The notes: generated by a model not told the origin, from the letters alone. A stretch of 64,000 nucleotides of DNA from an uncultured Lachnospiraceae bacterium (GCA_910579615.1 CAJTUA010000001.1:248001-312000), one strand, 5' to 3'. Positions 43,278-52,723 are shown, numbered from the stretch's first letter. Translations and numbers: made by a program.

Positions 43278-43694
43278 TTATTCAAGGCAATCCGCAAACA
43301 TCTGGTAGACCTGCGGGAATGTCTTTTTTAAGCGCAACGGCCGGTACTGGCGGTCAAGAAAGCAGTGGCAGCTCGTCCCGGTCGTTGTCAGCTCCTGTGT
43401 CTGCACATTTTTTATCTCATAGCGCAGCTTCAACTTCACCCCGTTGAACTCCGTCACAATCGGAAAAATCCGTACATCTTCGCCGTAATGTACCATCTGC
43501 TTATATTCTGCTGCCACGGAAAGCACCGGGATAATGATTCCCTGCTCTTCCATCCATGCATACGAAAAGCCGGATTTCTCCAGAAAATCCGTGCGCGCTT
43601 CCTCAAACCACCGAATGTAGTTTGAGTGGTGCACCACCCCCATCTGGTCGGTTTCGTAATATTGCACTTTGTGCTGGTATCCTGCGATTTCCAT
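43278..43694 (-). CDS. Acyl-CoA thioesterase (YbgC/FadM-type hotdog fold)
   Basis: A 138-residue single hotdog-domain thioesterase. The motif YYETDQMGVVHHSNYIRWFE contains the catalytic Asp of the 4-hydroxybenzoyl-CoA thioesterase/YbgC family. RLKKTFPQVYQMF ends the domain. It hydrolyses acyl-CoA or acyl-ACP of unknown chain. It starts 2 nt after the stop of the HD-GYP/GGDEF gene, with GGAGATGG upstream, so it is probably co-transcribed, without an obvious functional tie. It is convergent with the LysR gene. Confidence 0.88.
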   Translation of the reverse strand: MEIAGYQHKVQYYETDQMGVVHHSNYIRWFEEARTDFLEKSGFSYAWMEEQGIIIPVLSVAAEYKQMVHYGEDVRIFPIVTEFNGVKLKLRYEIKNVQTQELTTTGTSCHCFLDRQYRPLRLKKTFPQVYQMFADCLE

Positions 43695-43696
43695 TA

Positions 43697-45889
43697 TTAT
43701 TCCATCTCCTCATTCTTTAATTCTGCCACATCGTAGGTCAGCGACATGGTCTTTTTGTCATATGAACGGTAGAAATTGTTCATAATCCGGTTCGTTACCG
43801 TCGGTATCTGCTCCCGCCCAAGGTTCATAAAGAAAATCAGGTATTGCGTGCTTGAAAAACGCATCATAATATCTGCCTTGCGCAGCGCCGCATTGACTGC
43901 CTTCTCCATGTAACCCATCGCCTCATCGCGCTCTTCCACCGTCGTTGTTTTCTCGTTGAGCGGCTTGAGCGTAATCAGAATCAGCTGAATATCCTGACGG
44001 CTGCGGACGCTGACTTTGCGGACAAAGTCATAAATGCGGTTGAGCTCCGGATAATCCAGGCAGTACACGCTCTCATAGGAGCCTTCACGAACAATGTTCG
44101 CGACAAGCTGTTCCAAGTCCAGTCTTGAGATATTCGCGCCATCCTCCCCCCTGCGCTCGCTCGTCTCGTAAAGATACCATCCCCCCTTGCGCAATTGCTT
44201 CATATAATACAGCGCCTTGTCCGCCGCCGAAAGCAGCGCCATATATTCCCTGCCAACCGTCACGGAAAGCGCGCCGCCCGCACAGACCTGCACCCCCTCA
44301 TAGACCGGCATCTCCCGGATGCACTGCACAATCCTTTCATGCAGCTGCTCCATCATCTGCTCCATGTCCTCTCGGCGCGTCACGCCATCCAGGCAACATA
44401 TGAACTCATCCCCTCCAAAGCGCGTCACAAGCATCCCCGGCCGGAACGCGTCAAGCACCTGCGCCACATGGCGAATCAGATGGTCGCCGCAGAAAAAGCC
44501 ATGCCGGCTGTTAATCTCATTGAGGTTGGTAATATCAATCAAAAGCAGCGCCCCATCCTGCTCGGTCAGCCTCCCGGCAATTTTTCGCTCACCCACCCTG
44601 CGCGTGTAGGCTCCCGTAAGATAATCACGCTCCTCGTTTTCCACATCCTTTTCCTTCTGCATCCGAATCATATCCTGCAAAAGCTTCGTGCTCTGTTCTA
44701 GCGTGCTCCCCTCATCCGCAGCCGCCGCCGGCGCATCCGGGCTTAGCTGCTTAATCCTGCCCTGCTTTAGCAAATCGATAAACACCCTTGCAATCCGCGG
44801 GTCAAACTGGGAGCCGGAACAGCGCTCCATCTCGGCAATCACCTGCTCGTCCGTCAGACGCTTGCGGTAAACACGGTTGCTCGTCATGGCATCATACGCA
44901 TCGGCAAGCCCGATAATGCGCGCAATCTCCGGGATTTCCTCCCCCTTTAAATGCTGCATATAGCCGCGCCCGTCATAGCGTTCATGATGGTAACGCGCGC
45001 CATCACTCAAATCCTTAATCATGCGGTTATCCTTTAAAATATTGCCGCCAATCTCCACATGGCGCTTCATCAGTTCAAATTCCTCATCCGTCAGTTTCCC
45101 CGGTTTATTTAAGATGGAATCCGGAATGCCGATTTTTCCAATATCATGCAAAAGCCCGATATAGCGCACATTGTTTACGTATTCCTCGCCGTACCCAAGC
45201 TCCCTTGCAATCGCCGCCGAATAATCCGCCACGCGCTGCGAATGTCCTTTTGTGTATTCATCCTTTGCATCAATAATATTCGCAATCGTCGTAATCGTCT
45301 GGAGCGTCACGCGCTGAAGCTGCCTCTGTTTTTCCGCCAATTCCTGCATGTAAGCCTCATTTTTCCGGTAAAGGTCATCGTAGAGCCTCGATGCGACAAG
45401 CAAAAAACCAAAGCACAAAAACAAAAGCGCCACCTGTATTTCAATATCCTTGCTCGTCTCAACAGTAATCTTATCCTGCACAAACTGGCGCGCAATAAAA
45501 ATCAGGTTCGCCACGACAGACCCAAGCCAGAGGATTACCACAAGCTTCGGCTGATGGTAGAGCACAATCAAAGAAAGCAGCGGCAGAATATAGGTAAACA
45601 CAAGTGTTGTATTTCCTGTCAGCAGCACATACACATACATCAAAAAATAGCCGCCAATAATGAAATAGCGCAGATTATGGTTGTGATGGTCGCGCCAGAA
45701 AAGCAGGGCGCAAACCAGGGCAGGAACTGCTGTGACCGCGGAAAAGATAAGCATATACCTGCCCGTGCGCTGCCCTTTTAAAAACTCCCCAAAATACGCC
45801 ACCAACAAAATACTGACAATAATCAGCCAGCCAATAATCAGGTTCCGGTTAATCTTATACTCGATTTCCTTGTTTTCCACACGCTGCAT
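43697..45889 (-). CDS. Membrane HD-GYP phosphodiesterase / GGDEF protein with a second, degenerate GGDEF-like domain
   Basis: A 730-residue sensor. Residues 1-170 contain six or so transmembrane helices, followed by a coiled coil (about 172-195). The HD-GYP domain follows, with LLHDIGKIGIPDS at 247 and HHERYDGRGYM at 301; the usual GYP is GYM. Then comes GGDEF at 492-496 (VTRFGGDEFICCL) without an upstream RxxD inhibitory site. The last 130 residues resemble another GGDEF fold, but the signature position reads MRFSSTQYLIFF. It should make or break cyclic di-GMP; which activity dominates is not predictable. The 325 nt upstream hold the pulA promoter. Confidence 0.9.
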   Translation of the reverse strand: MQRVENKEIEYKINRNLIIGWLIIVSILLVAYFGEFLKGQRTGRYMLIFSAVTAVPALVCALLFWRDHHNHNLRYFIIGGYFLMYVYVLLTGNTTLVFTYILPLLSLIVLYHQPKLVVILWLGSVVANLIFIARQFVQDKITVETSKDIEIQVALLFLCFGFLLVASRLYDDLYRKNEAYMQELAEKQRQLQRVTLQTITTIANIIDAKDEYTKGHSQRVADYSAAIARELGYGEEYVNNVRYIGLLHDIGKIGIPDSILNKPGKLTDEEFELMKRHVEIGGNILKDNRMIKDLSDGARYHHERYDGRGYMQHLKGEEIPEIARIIGLADAYDAMTSNRVYRKRLTDEQVIAEMERCSGSQFDPRIARVFIDLLKQGRIKQLSPDAPAAAADEGSTLEQSTKLLQDMIRMQKEKDVENEERDYLTGAYTRRVGERKIAGRLTEQDGALLLIDITNLNEINSRHGFFCGDHLIRHVAQVLDAFRPGMLVTRFGGDEFICCLDGVTRREDMEQMMEQLHERIVQCIREMPVYEGVQVCAGGALSVTVGREYMALLSAADKALYYMKQLRKGGWYLYETSERRGEDGANISRLDLEQLVANIVREGSYESVYCLDYPELNRIYDFVRKVSVRSRQDIQLILITLKPLNEKTTTVEERDEAMGYMEKAVNAALRKADIMMRFSSTQYLIFFMNLGREQIPTVTNRIMNNFYRSYDKKTMSLTYDVAELKNEEME

Positions 45890-46112
45890 TCATCAAATCC
45901 CCCTTTTGCATATTTTATCATATTCTTCTTTGGTTTTCCATCTTTTCTTGCATTTTTTTGCATTTTTCACGAATAATATCTGATGGTTTTCTTTTTGTTT
46001 GATTTTTTTTCACTTTTTCAACCAATGACTGACGGGAAGTTTTGTGTTCGCAATTTAGCATTTTGTCCCTCTGTAATTTTCGAATATTTTCGAAAACACT
46101 CCATATTTCCTC

Positions 46113-46141
46113 TCGACTTTTTCACCTTCCTGTGTTAAAAT
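46113..46141 (+). promoter_or_regulatory. pulA promoter
   Basis: TCGACT (46113-46118) and TAAAAT (46136-46141) are separated by 17 bp, about 73 nt upstream of the pullulanase start. Confidence 0.6.
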
Positions 46142-46214
46142 AATTCCATGCATATTTTTCATCCGGGAGTGCACCCTATCGAATACAAGAAACCAAACAG
46201 AAATGAGGTAACAC

Positions 46215-48218
46215 ATGAAACAGTCCCAAAAATCTCCGACCAAAAAACAAATCGTGGCAAAGCTCACACGCTATGATTCCGAAGCATTCCTGCGTGATGA
46301 TACATATACCGGGAATGACCTTGGCGCCACCTGCACGAATGAAGGTACTGCCTTTTGTGTCTGGTCACCGCTTGCGGATGCCGTCCAGGTCTGCCTTTAT
46401 ACGGAAAACACTGCCGCATCCCACACGGCTGCGGTTCCCGATGTCCGCATCCCCTTGCAAAAATCTTCCCACGGCACCTGGTATCTGAAAATGGAGGAAC
46501 CACTGCACGGCACCCACTACACCTACCTTGTCACGATGGACGGAAAGACACAGGAAACCACGGATCCCTACGCGCGCGCCTGCAGTGCCAACGGCATCCG
46601 CTCCGTAGTTGTTGACCTCTCAAAAACAAACCCGGAAGGTTGGGAGAACGACCACGGTCCATCGCTTGCAAAGCCAACCGATGCCATTCTTTATGAGCTC
46701 CATATCCGCGACCTCTCCATGGATTCATCCTCCGGCATCCTGCAAAAAGGGCGATTCCTCGGGCTTGCAGAAACTGGCACACACAACAAGGCAGGGCTTT
46801 TTACCGGGCTTGACCACATAAAAGAACTTGGCGTGACCCATGTCCATCTGCTGCCGTGCTTTGATTACGCCTCGGTTGACGAACTTTGCCCGGACTTTAA
46901 CTGGGGCTATGACCCGGCAAATTATAATATTCCTGAGGGTTCCTACAGCAGCGACCCAAACGATGCCACCGTGCGCATCCGCGAAATGAAAACAATGGTC
47001 CAGGCGCTGCATGCCGCAGGGCTTGGTGTTATTATGGACGTTGTCTACAACCATACCTCCACGGCAGATTCACATTTTAACCGCCTTGTTCCATATTATT
47101 ATTACCGCATGAATCCCGACGGAAGCTTTTCTGACGGCTCAGCCTGCGGCAATGAAACTGCCACCGAGCGCCCGATGGTGCGAAGCTTCCTTGTCGATTC
47201 CACCGCATACTGGGCACAGGAATACCATGTGGACGGCTTCCGCTTTGATTTGATGGGGCTGCACGATATCGGCACCATGAAGGCCATCCGCGCGCGCCTT
47301 GACGAAATTAACCCACAGCTTTTGATGTACGGCGAGGGTTGGACGGGCGGCACCTGCCCGCTTCCGGAAACCATGCGTGCCACAAAACAAAACATTTCCC
47401 TTCTGCCCGGCATTGCTGCTTTCAACGACAACCTGCGCGACGCGATTAAAGGGAGTGTTTTCAACGAGAAGGAGAAGGGCTTCGTTACCGGGCGGAAAAA
47501 TCTGTGCGAGGACATCCGTTTCGGTATCTGCGGCTGTGCGCCACACCCGCAGATTCATCTGGAAAACGTCCGCTCTGCGGCTGCCTTCTGGGCTCTTTCC
47601 CCGGCGCAGTGTGTCAATTATGTTTCCGCGCACGACAACCTCACGCTTTGGGATAAGCTTGCCTGCTCTTTTTCTACCGGCACAAAATCGCTGCGCATAC
47701 GGATGAACAAGCTTGCCGCCGCCATCTATATGACGGCGCAGGGAATTCCGTTTTTTCAGGCGGGGGAAGAATTCCTGCGCTCAAAACCTGCAGCGGATGG
47801 CACAGGCTTTGACGAAAACAGCTACCGTTCCCCGGACAGTGTCAACGCACTGAAATGGGATACACTGACAAAGCATTATGCCGTGTACGAATACTACCGC
47901 GGCCTCATTGCCCTGCGCAAAGCGCATCCTGCATTTCGCATGGATTGTGCAAAGGATATTGCCGCACACCTTTCCTTCCTTGCCAATGTGCCGGAAAATA
48001 CGGTGGGATTTTTGCTGCACGGCCATGCGGGCGGGGATGTTTTGGAGGAGATTTGCGTGCTCTTAAACCCAAACCGTGTGGCGGTGCCGTTTGACATTCC
48101 GGATGCCGTGTGGGAAATTTACGCGGATGGGGAGCGCTGCGGTATCACGCCGCACGGGATTGTACGCGGTAAAAATGCCATGGTCGCTGCGGTTTCCTGT
48201 CTGATTCTCGGACATTGA
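46215..48218 (+). CDS. pulA: Type I pullulanase (GH13_14) with CBM48
   Basis: It cleaves alpha-1,6 branches of pullulan, glycogen or limit dextrins. There is no signal peptide, so it is cytoplasmic and probably acts on internal glycogen or imported maltodextrin. The 667-residue protein has an N-terminal CBM48 (GTAFCVWSPLADAVQVCLYT), the type I signature FNWGYDPANYNIPEGSY and GH13 regions I (GVIMDVVYNHT), II with the nucleophile (DGFRFDLMGLHD), III with the acid (LLMYGEGWTGG) and IV (NYVSAHDNLTLWDKL). The start has GAGGTAAC upstream. No other glycogen gene is adjacent. Confidence 0.95.
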   Translation: MKQSQKSPTKKQIVAKLTRYDSEAFLRDDTYTGNDLGATCTNEGTAFCVWSPLADAVQVCLYTENTAASHTAAVPDVRIPLQKSSHGTWYLKMEEPLHGTHYTYLVTMDGKTQETTDPYARACSANGIRSVVVDLSKTNPEGWENDHGPSLAKPTDAILYELHIRDLSMDSSSGILQKGRFLGLAETGTHNKAGLFTGLDHIKELGVTHVHLLPCFDYASVDELCPDFNWGYDPANYNIPEGSYSSDPNDATVRIREMKTMVQALHAAGLGVIMDVVYNHTSTADSHFNRLVPYYYYRMNPDGSFSDGSACGNETATERPMVRSFLVDSTAYWAQEYHVDGFRFDLMGLHDIGTMKAIRARLDEINPQLLMYGEGWTGGTCPLPETMRATKQNISLLPGIAAFNDNLRDAIKGSVFNEKEKGFVTGRKNLCEDIRFGICGCAPHPQIHLENVRSAAAFWALSPAQCVNYVSAHDNLTLWDKLACSFSTGTKSLRIRMNKLAAAIYMTAQGIPFFQAGEEFLRSKPAADGTGFDENSYRSPDSVNALKWDTLTKHYAVYEYYRGLIALRKAHPAFRMDCAKDIAAHLSFLANVPENTVGFLLHGHAGGDVLEEICVLLNPNRVAVPFDIPDAVWEIYADGERCGITPHGIVRGKNAMVAAVSCLILGH

Positions 48219-48331
48219 AATTTCCGCTGGATTTGTCTTAAACCGATGTCGGTTTTGCACTTCTTTCTTTACAAATCCACCATTCCATGTTAAGCTATGG
48301 ATGTGTGATGCCACGCAGAAAGAAGGTATTT

Positions 48332-48412
48332 ATGGGCAGTATTGTTGTATTACTTGTATTATGGTATTTTTTTGTCGGCAGAAACCAGCCAAAATCGTAT
48401 AAGAAAAAATAA
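48332..48412 (+). CDS. 26-residue small membrane ORF, or 5' part of the next gene split by a frame change
   Basis: ATG at 48332 has AGAAGG upstream and reads MGSIVVLLVLWYFFVGRNQP, then SYKKK and a stop. This is a compact hydrophobic peptide with a basic end. It overlaps the longer ORF in another frame, and the stop falls in an A-rich run (AAGAAAAAATAAAAAC). It may be a real small protein, a leader, or the true start of the following gene interrupted by an indel. Confidence 0.4.
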   Translation: MGSIVVLLVLWYFFVGRNQPKSYKKK

Positions 48413-49160
48413 AAACAAATGGATTCCGCTTGTGATTATCCTCATCTGTATCTCCGCAGCATCTTCCACCTTCTGGATTTTATGGCCGCTTTTGATGATG
48501 GTACTGCCTGTTTACATATTTTACCGAATTATCCGCGCCATCCTTCCGAAACGGAGCGCGCAGGAGGAGCCGGAATACAATTCCTACACAACCAGACGCG
48601 AACGCAACAATGCCATGCCGAAGGCCTCACAGCTTCCGAACGCGGTGCAAAAGCGCATCCGGATTGTGGAGAAATTCAACAAAAAATATGAGTTAAAACT
48701 GACAGAAAACCAGATTCAGACGATGGTGGATGCTTCCTACGTCTCGACGGACTGGGAATTTTTCCTGCATTCGATGACGCAGGATTACGCGACGGTGCAC
48801 CAGTGGTTCGCTTCTGGCCAGAACGGCTGGCTGCGGGTTTATCTGCGCGTGTTCAATACCCAGACCGTATCGCCGGATATGCGTCAGCAGAAGCAGATTT
48901 GCCTCGATTCGTTCCGGCAGATTTTCCAGTATACGGATTTATCTTCCTACAATACCCCCGCATGGGATATCCGGGATGTCAACAATAAATTTATGACGAA
49001 TTTTGACGACACGTCATTTATGCTTGCCTACCGTTTCCTTGAGGAGAATGGCATTCACCATGACCTTGGCTCCGTGAAAATTGTGGATGCGGATGAGGAA
49101 TTGGAGGCGTTAAAACGCAAGTATGCCGATGAGGAAGGCGTGGGGGCGCGGGGGCGGTAA
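48342..49160 (+). CDS. Membrane-anchored protein of unknown function
   Basis: The frame is open from TTG at 48342, but no ATG precedes the hydrophobic segment. The first reliable part is WIPLVIILICISAASSTFWI followed by LWPLLMMVLPVYIFYRII, one or two helices. A cytoplasmic domain of about 190 residues follows (VQKRIRIVEKFNKKYELKLT, then VSTDWEFFLHSMTQ and LRVFNTQTVSPDM). I do not recognise the family. The true start is uncertain: the best ribosome binding site belongs to the overlapping 26-residue ORF, so an ancestral single ORF broken by one indel is possible. Confidence 0.6.
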   Translation: MLYYLYYGIFLSAETSQNRIRKNKNKWIPLVIILICISAASSTFWILWPLLMMVLPVYIFYRIIRAILPKRSAQEEPEYNSYTTRRERNNAMPKASQLPNAVQKRIRIVEKFNKKYELKLTENQIQTMVDASYVSTDWEFFLHSMTQDYATVHQWFASGQNGWLRVYLRVFNTQTVSPDMRQQKQICLDSFRQIFQYTDLSSYNTPAWDIRDVNNKFMTNFDDTSFMLAYRFLEENGIHHDLGSVKIVDADEELEALKRKYADEEGVGARGR

Positions 49161-49179
49161 TGCAAATGCATTGACACGA

Positions 49180-49224
49180 CAGGGCTTCCGGCTTCTTGGA
49201 AATTTCAAGAAGCCGGAAGCCCTG
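49180..49224 (+). terminator. 19-bp hairpin after the membrane protein gene
   Basis: CAGGGCTTCCGGCTTCTTG (49180-49198) is perfectly complementary to 49206-49224. Only a weak T-rich tract follows (GAATTTGTT), so termination is likely but not canonical. The next 100 nt, to 49333, hold nothing I can identify. Confidence 0.6.
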
Positions 49225-49333
49225 TGAATTTGTTCGGCTGTTCCGTACACTGTATTTTTACGTCCGATGTTAAAATATGTTTTCCATATGCTTTTGGAAT
49301 TGTTGATACCGCCATACAAAGCATAGCAGACCC

Positions 49334-49449
49334 GACCAGGCGGGATTCACTCTTCTGCCATATTTGCAAGCTTTACCGCCTTGGTCGAGCCGACCAGGCG
49401 GAATTTACTCTTCTGCCATATTTGCAAGCTTTGCCGCCTGGTCGGCGGC
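49334..49449 (-). repeat. 58-bp tandem duplication of the prfA 3' end
   Basis: Two units (49334-49391 and 49392-49449) are near-identical, including the last codons and stop of prfA. Each contains GACCAGGCGG and its complement CCGCCTGGTC or a close variant, able to form a stem around the coding end. The downstream copy is untranslated, with TGA in place of TAA. Confidence 0.85.
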
Positions 49450-50484
49450 GATGCATGCATCAATAATCTCCTGAATATCCCCATCCATCACCTTCTCAAG
49501 CTTGTAAATCGTCAGCCCAATCCGGTGGTCGGTCAACCTCCCCTGTGGGAAATTGTAGGTGCGGATTTTCTCGGAGCGGTCCCCTGTTCCAACCTGCGAT
49601 TTGCGCGCTGCCGCCTCTGCGTCATGCGCCTTCTCAAGCTCTAGCTCATAAAGCCTTGAACGCAGCACCTTCAACGCTTTGTCCCTGTTTTTCAGCTGCG
49701 ATTTCTCGTCCTGGCAGGAAATCACAATCCCTGTCGGGATATGCGTTAACCGCACCGCGGAGTCCGTTGTGTTGACGCACTGCCCGCCATTTCCAGAGGA
49801 GCGGAACACATCAAAACGGCAGTCATTTAAGTCAAGCTGGACATCGACTTCCTCCGCTTCCGGCATAATCGCCACCGTCGCCGTTGAAGTATGGATGCGC
49901 CCGCCGGACTCGGTGACCGGAATACGCTGCACACGGTGCACACCGCTCTCGTATTTCAGTTTTGAATAAGCGCCGTTGCCCTCAATCATGAAAATCACTT
50001 CCTTGCAGCCGCCAATCCCGCTCTCATTCATATTCATCATATCAATTTTCCAGCGCTGTGTCTCTGCATACTTTGAGTACATGCGGAACAATTCCGCCGC
50101 GAAAAGCGCCGCCTCGTCGCCGCCTGCGCCCGCCCGGATTTCCACAATAACATTTTTCTCATCGTTCGGATCCTTTGGCAAAAGCAGAATCTTAAGCCTT
50201 TGCTCCAAAGCCTCCACATCCGCCTTCCCCTGCGCAAGCTCTTCCTTCGCAAGTTCCCGCATTTCCTCGTCGCTCTCCTCCTCAAGCATCGCAAGGCTAT
50301 CCTCAATATTCTGTTTTGCCTGCTTGTATTCGCGGTACGCGCCGACCACCTCGCCCAAATCGTTTTGTTCCTTCATCAGCTTGCGGAAACGCGCGGTGTC
50401 ATTGGTTACCGTCGGCTCGCTAAGCTCCGCCTGCAGCTCCTCAAAACGGCGTTCCGTATCCTCTAGTTTATCAAACATTTCCAT
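49405..50484 (-). CDS. prfA: Peptide chain release factor 1
   Basis: RF1 ends translation at UAA and UAG. At 359 residues it is full length, with the PVT tripeptide (RIPVTESGGRIHTS) that reads the stop codon and the catalytic GGQ (SSGNGGQCVNTTDSAV) whose glutamine is methylated by PrmC. prmC lies directly upstream in the same operon. The extreme 3' end is inside a 58-bp tandem duplication, which leaves the reading frame unchanged. MEMFDKLED is used as the start; ATG two codons later is equally possible. Confidence 0.96.
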   Translation of the reverse strand: MEMFDKLEDTERRFEELQAELSEPTVTNDTARFRKLMKEQNDLGEVVGAYREYKQAKQNIEDSLAMLEEESDEEMRELAKEELAQGKADVEALEQRLKILLLPKDPNDEKNVIVEIRAGAGGDEAALFAAELFRMYSKYAETQRWKIDMMNMNESGIGGCKEVIFMIEGNGAYSKLKYESGVHRVQRIPVTESGGRIHTSTATVAIMPEAEEVDVQLDLNDCRFDVFRSSGNGGQCVNTTDSAVRLTHIPTGIVISCQDEKSQLKNRDKALKVLRSRLYELELEKAHDAEAAARKSQVGTGDRSEKIRTYNFPQGRLTDHRIGLTIYKLEKVMDGDIQEIIDACIAADQAAKLANMAEE

Positions 50485-50631
50485 GATTCCATTCCCCTTT
50501 CCAAAGCGTCCGCCGCCTCACTCCAATTCCAAAATTCTCCCAGTTTTCCACTGTCTGTTTCCAGTTTTTGTACAGAACAAAAAATATATATCAGAATCCA
50601 ACAAACCGTACAGGGAACCTTTCTGGCTGCA

Positions 50632-51468
50632 TTATTGTTTATCCATAAGCCGCCCATAGACCACACGGTCAAGCCCTGCATAGTCCTTTTTTACAAAAAT
50701 CTCACCAAATCCATTTTCTTCCAGGTACGAGACAACCTCCCCCGCCTGCTCAGCGCCAATCTCAAAAAAAAGCATCCCGCCCTCTGTCAGGTGCTCTCCT
50801 GCCTTTGCCACAATCCTCCGGTAAAAACAAAGTCCATCCGCATCACCGTCAAGCGCCATGTGCGGTTCATAGTCCCGCACCTCCGGCATCAGCGTCGAAA
50901 TCTCATCCGTCCGGATATAAGGCGGGTTGGAAATGATAACATCATACCTACCCACCACATTTTCAAACAAATCACTCTGCACAAATTCTGCCTCAACGGA
51001 CAGTGCCTTTGCATTCTTTTTCGCTATGGAAAGTGCTTCCTGCGATATGTCTGTGCCCACTGCCAGACATGGCTTGCAAAGTTTTGCAAGGCTTAAAATA
51101 ATACAGCCGGAACCCGTGCACAAATCGAGCACCCTTTTGCCCTTGCAGTACGGCATCGCCGCCTCCACAAGATGCTCCGTGTCCTGACGCGGAATCAGCA
51201 CCGCAGGCGAGACAAAAAACGGCAGCCCCATAAACTCCTGTTCCCCGGTAATGTATTGCAACGGCACATGCTCCCTGCGCCGTAAGATGGCAGCACGGTA
51301 TCTTGCATACACCTGTGGTTTCAGCGTTTCATTTTCGCTAAGAAGCAACTGCGAGGAGTTCATTTCCCCGGTCTGCATCAGCAAAAGTCTTGCGTCCGTG
51401 TATGCGTCCGCAATCCCTGCCGCAGCAAGTTCCGCCTGTGCCTGCCTTAAGGCTTCCCTTTTTGTCAT
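50632..51468 (-). CDS. prmC: Release factor glutamine methyltransferase
   Basis: PrmC methylates the GGQ glutamine of release factors using SAM. The 278-residue enzyme has the N-terminal helical recognition domain, the SAM loop (VLDLCTGSGCIILSLAKLC) and the catalytic NPPYIRTDEI. It begins 3 nt after the DUF1385 stop. The ribosome binding site (GAGGGAAAG) is rather far from the ATG. A 147-nt gap separates it from prfA, its substrate gene, and holds nothing evident. Confidence 0.95.
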   Translation of the reverse strand: MTKREALRQAQAELAAAGIADAYTDARLLLMQTGEMNSSQLLLSENETLKPQVYARYRAAILRRREHVPLQYITGEQEFMGLPFFVSPAVLIPRQDTEHLVEAAMPYCKGKRVLDLCTGSGCIILSLAKLCKPCLAVGTDISQEALSIAKKNAKALSVEAEFVQSDLFENVVGRYDVIISNPPYIRTDEISTLMPEVRDYEPHMALDGDADGLCFYRRIVAKAGEHLTEGGMLFFEIGAEQAGEVVSYLEENGFGEIFVKKDYAGLDRVVYGRLMDKQ

Positions 51469-51471
51469 TTT

Positions 51472-52707
51472 TTATTTCTTTCCCTCTCTTCTCCTTTTCT
51501 GGGATGCATCTTCTTCGTTTTCATAAACAAAGAAACGGTCGAGCGCCCGCAGGATATCATCATCTTCTTCCTCACCTGCCATGCCCTCCTTGCGGTCTAC
51601 CGGCATCTGCTGTCCCATATCCGTTCTATTTTTCATGCCAAGCGAATCTTCCTTTTCCCTCGCCGCAGCAAGCCCTCCATCCCTTCTTTTTGAAGACGTA
51701 ACAAAGAGGCGGTCAAGCGAAGCCAGTTCCCCATTCTTTCCTTCCCCGACCTTCTCCAGTTCTTTGCCCTGCTCCATGAAGGTTCTCATCCTGTTTCCTG
51801 CCCTGCGCTGCTTTGCAATTCCTTCCTTCTCCTGATACGCCTGCCAGTCAAAAACAGCCTCCACCGAAGCAATCGCCACCTCAAGCATCGAGTCATCCGG
51901 TTCCCTTGTCGTAAGCTTCTGCAAAAGCAGCCCCGGCTTACCCAAAAGCGCGACAATCTTATTGTCACTGCTGCCCGCTAAGCGTATAAATTCGTAGGAA
52001 ATCCCCGCGATTACCGGAATCAGTACAACGCGCAGCACATAGCGCAGCCATGGTGCACGGACACGGATAAACATAAAAAGCACAAAGCTCACAAGCATAA
52101 CAACCAGAAGGAAACTCGTACCGCAACGCTTATGGCAGCGGCTCTGGTTTTTCGCATTTGCAACGGTCAGTTCCTCCCCGTTTTCGACGCAGTTAATGCA
52201 TTTATGCTCTGCCCCATGGTACATAAAAACGCGTTTGATATCCTCCAATCTTGAAATCAACGCAACATACGCCACAAACATCACGATTCGCAGCACGCCC
52301 TCAAGCAGCAGCAAAAGTGTCGCGGAATGGACAACCCGCCCCAAAAGATTCGAGAGCAAAAGCGGGAGCAGAATAAAAACTACAACCGCCATGAAAACGG
52401 ACAGTGCGACAACACCAATATCCACCAGTGTATCCTTCATTTTTGGTGTCTGTTTTTCCTCCTCCTCATTTAAACCGGAAGAATATGTCAACGCGCGGAC
52501 TCCAAGCACAAGTGAGTCCACAAACGCTGCAACTCCGCGAAAAATCGGAAGGCGGAATAATTTGCCCCGCTCGCCGATGCCGTGAAATTCATCTATTTTT
52601 ATTTCTATCTGATTATCCGGTTTCCGAACCGCAACTGCGCAATGCTTGTTGTTTTTCATCATTACGCCTTCCAAAACCGCCTGTCCGCCGATTCCCGATG
52701 ATTTCAT
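51472..52707 (-). CDS. DUF1385 domain membrane protein
   Basis: A 411-residue protein. The DUF1385 core (residues 1 to about 300) begins GIGGQAVLEGVMMKN and has transmembrane helices around residues 95-150 and 195-245. It includes the conserved MYHGAEHKCINCVENGEEL with His and Cys residues suggesting metal binding. Members are invariably linked to rpmE, prmC and prfA in Clostridia, but the function is unknown. The last 110 residues are an extra polar, probably disordered tail. Two repeat units (copy E) lie immediately upstream of its ribosome binding site. Confidence 0.92.
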   Translation of the reverse strand: MKSSGIGGQAVLEGVMMKNNKHCAVAVRKPDNQIEIKIDEFHGIGERGKLFRLPIFRGVAAFVDSLVLGVRALTYSSGLNEEEEKQTPKMKDTLVDIGVVALSVFMAVVVFILLPLLLSNLLGRVVHSATLLLLLEGVLRIVMFVAYVALISRLEDIKRVFMYHGAEHKCINCVENGEELTVANAKNQSRCHKRCGTSFLLVVMLVSFVLFMFIRVRAPWLRYVLRVVLIPVIAGISYEFIRLAGSSDNKIVALLGKPGLLLQKLTTREPDDSMLEVAIASVEAVFDWQAYQEKEGIAKQRRAGNRMRTFMEQGKELEKVGEGKNGELASLDRLFVTSSKRRDGGLAAAREKEDSLGMKNRTDMGQQMPVDRKEGMAGEEEDDDILRALDRFFVYENEEDASQKRRREGKK

Positions 52708-52723
52708 CTGATATCTCCTTATT

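Noticed and set aside
49180..49224. Perfect 19-bp hairpin as a certain intrinsic terminator
   Set aside because: It lacks a proper T-run; it is listed only with moderate confidence.
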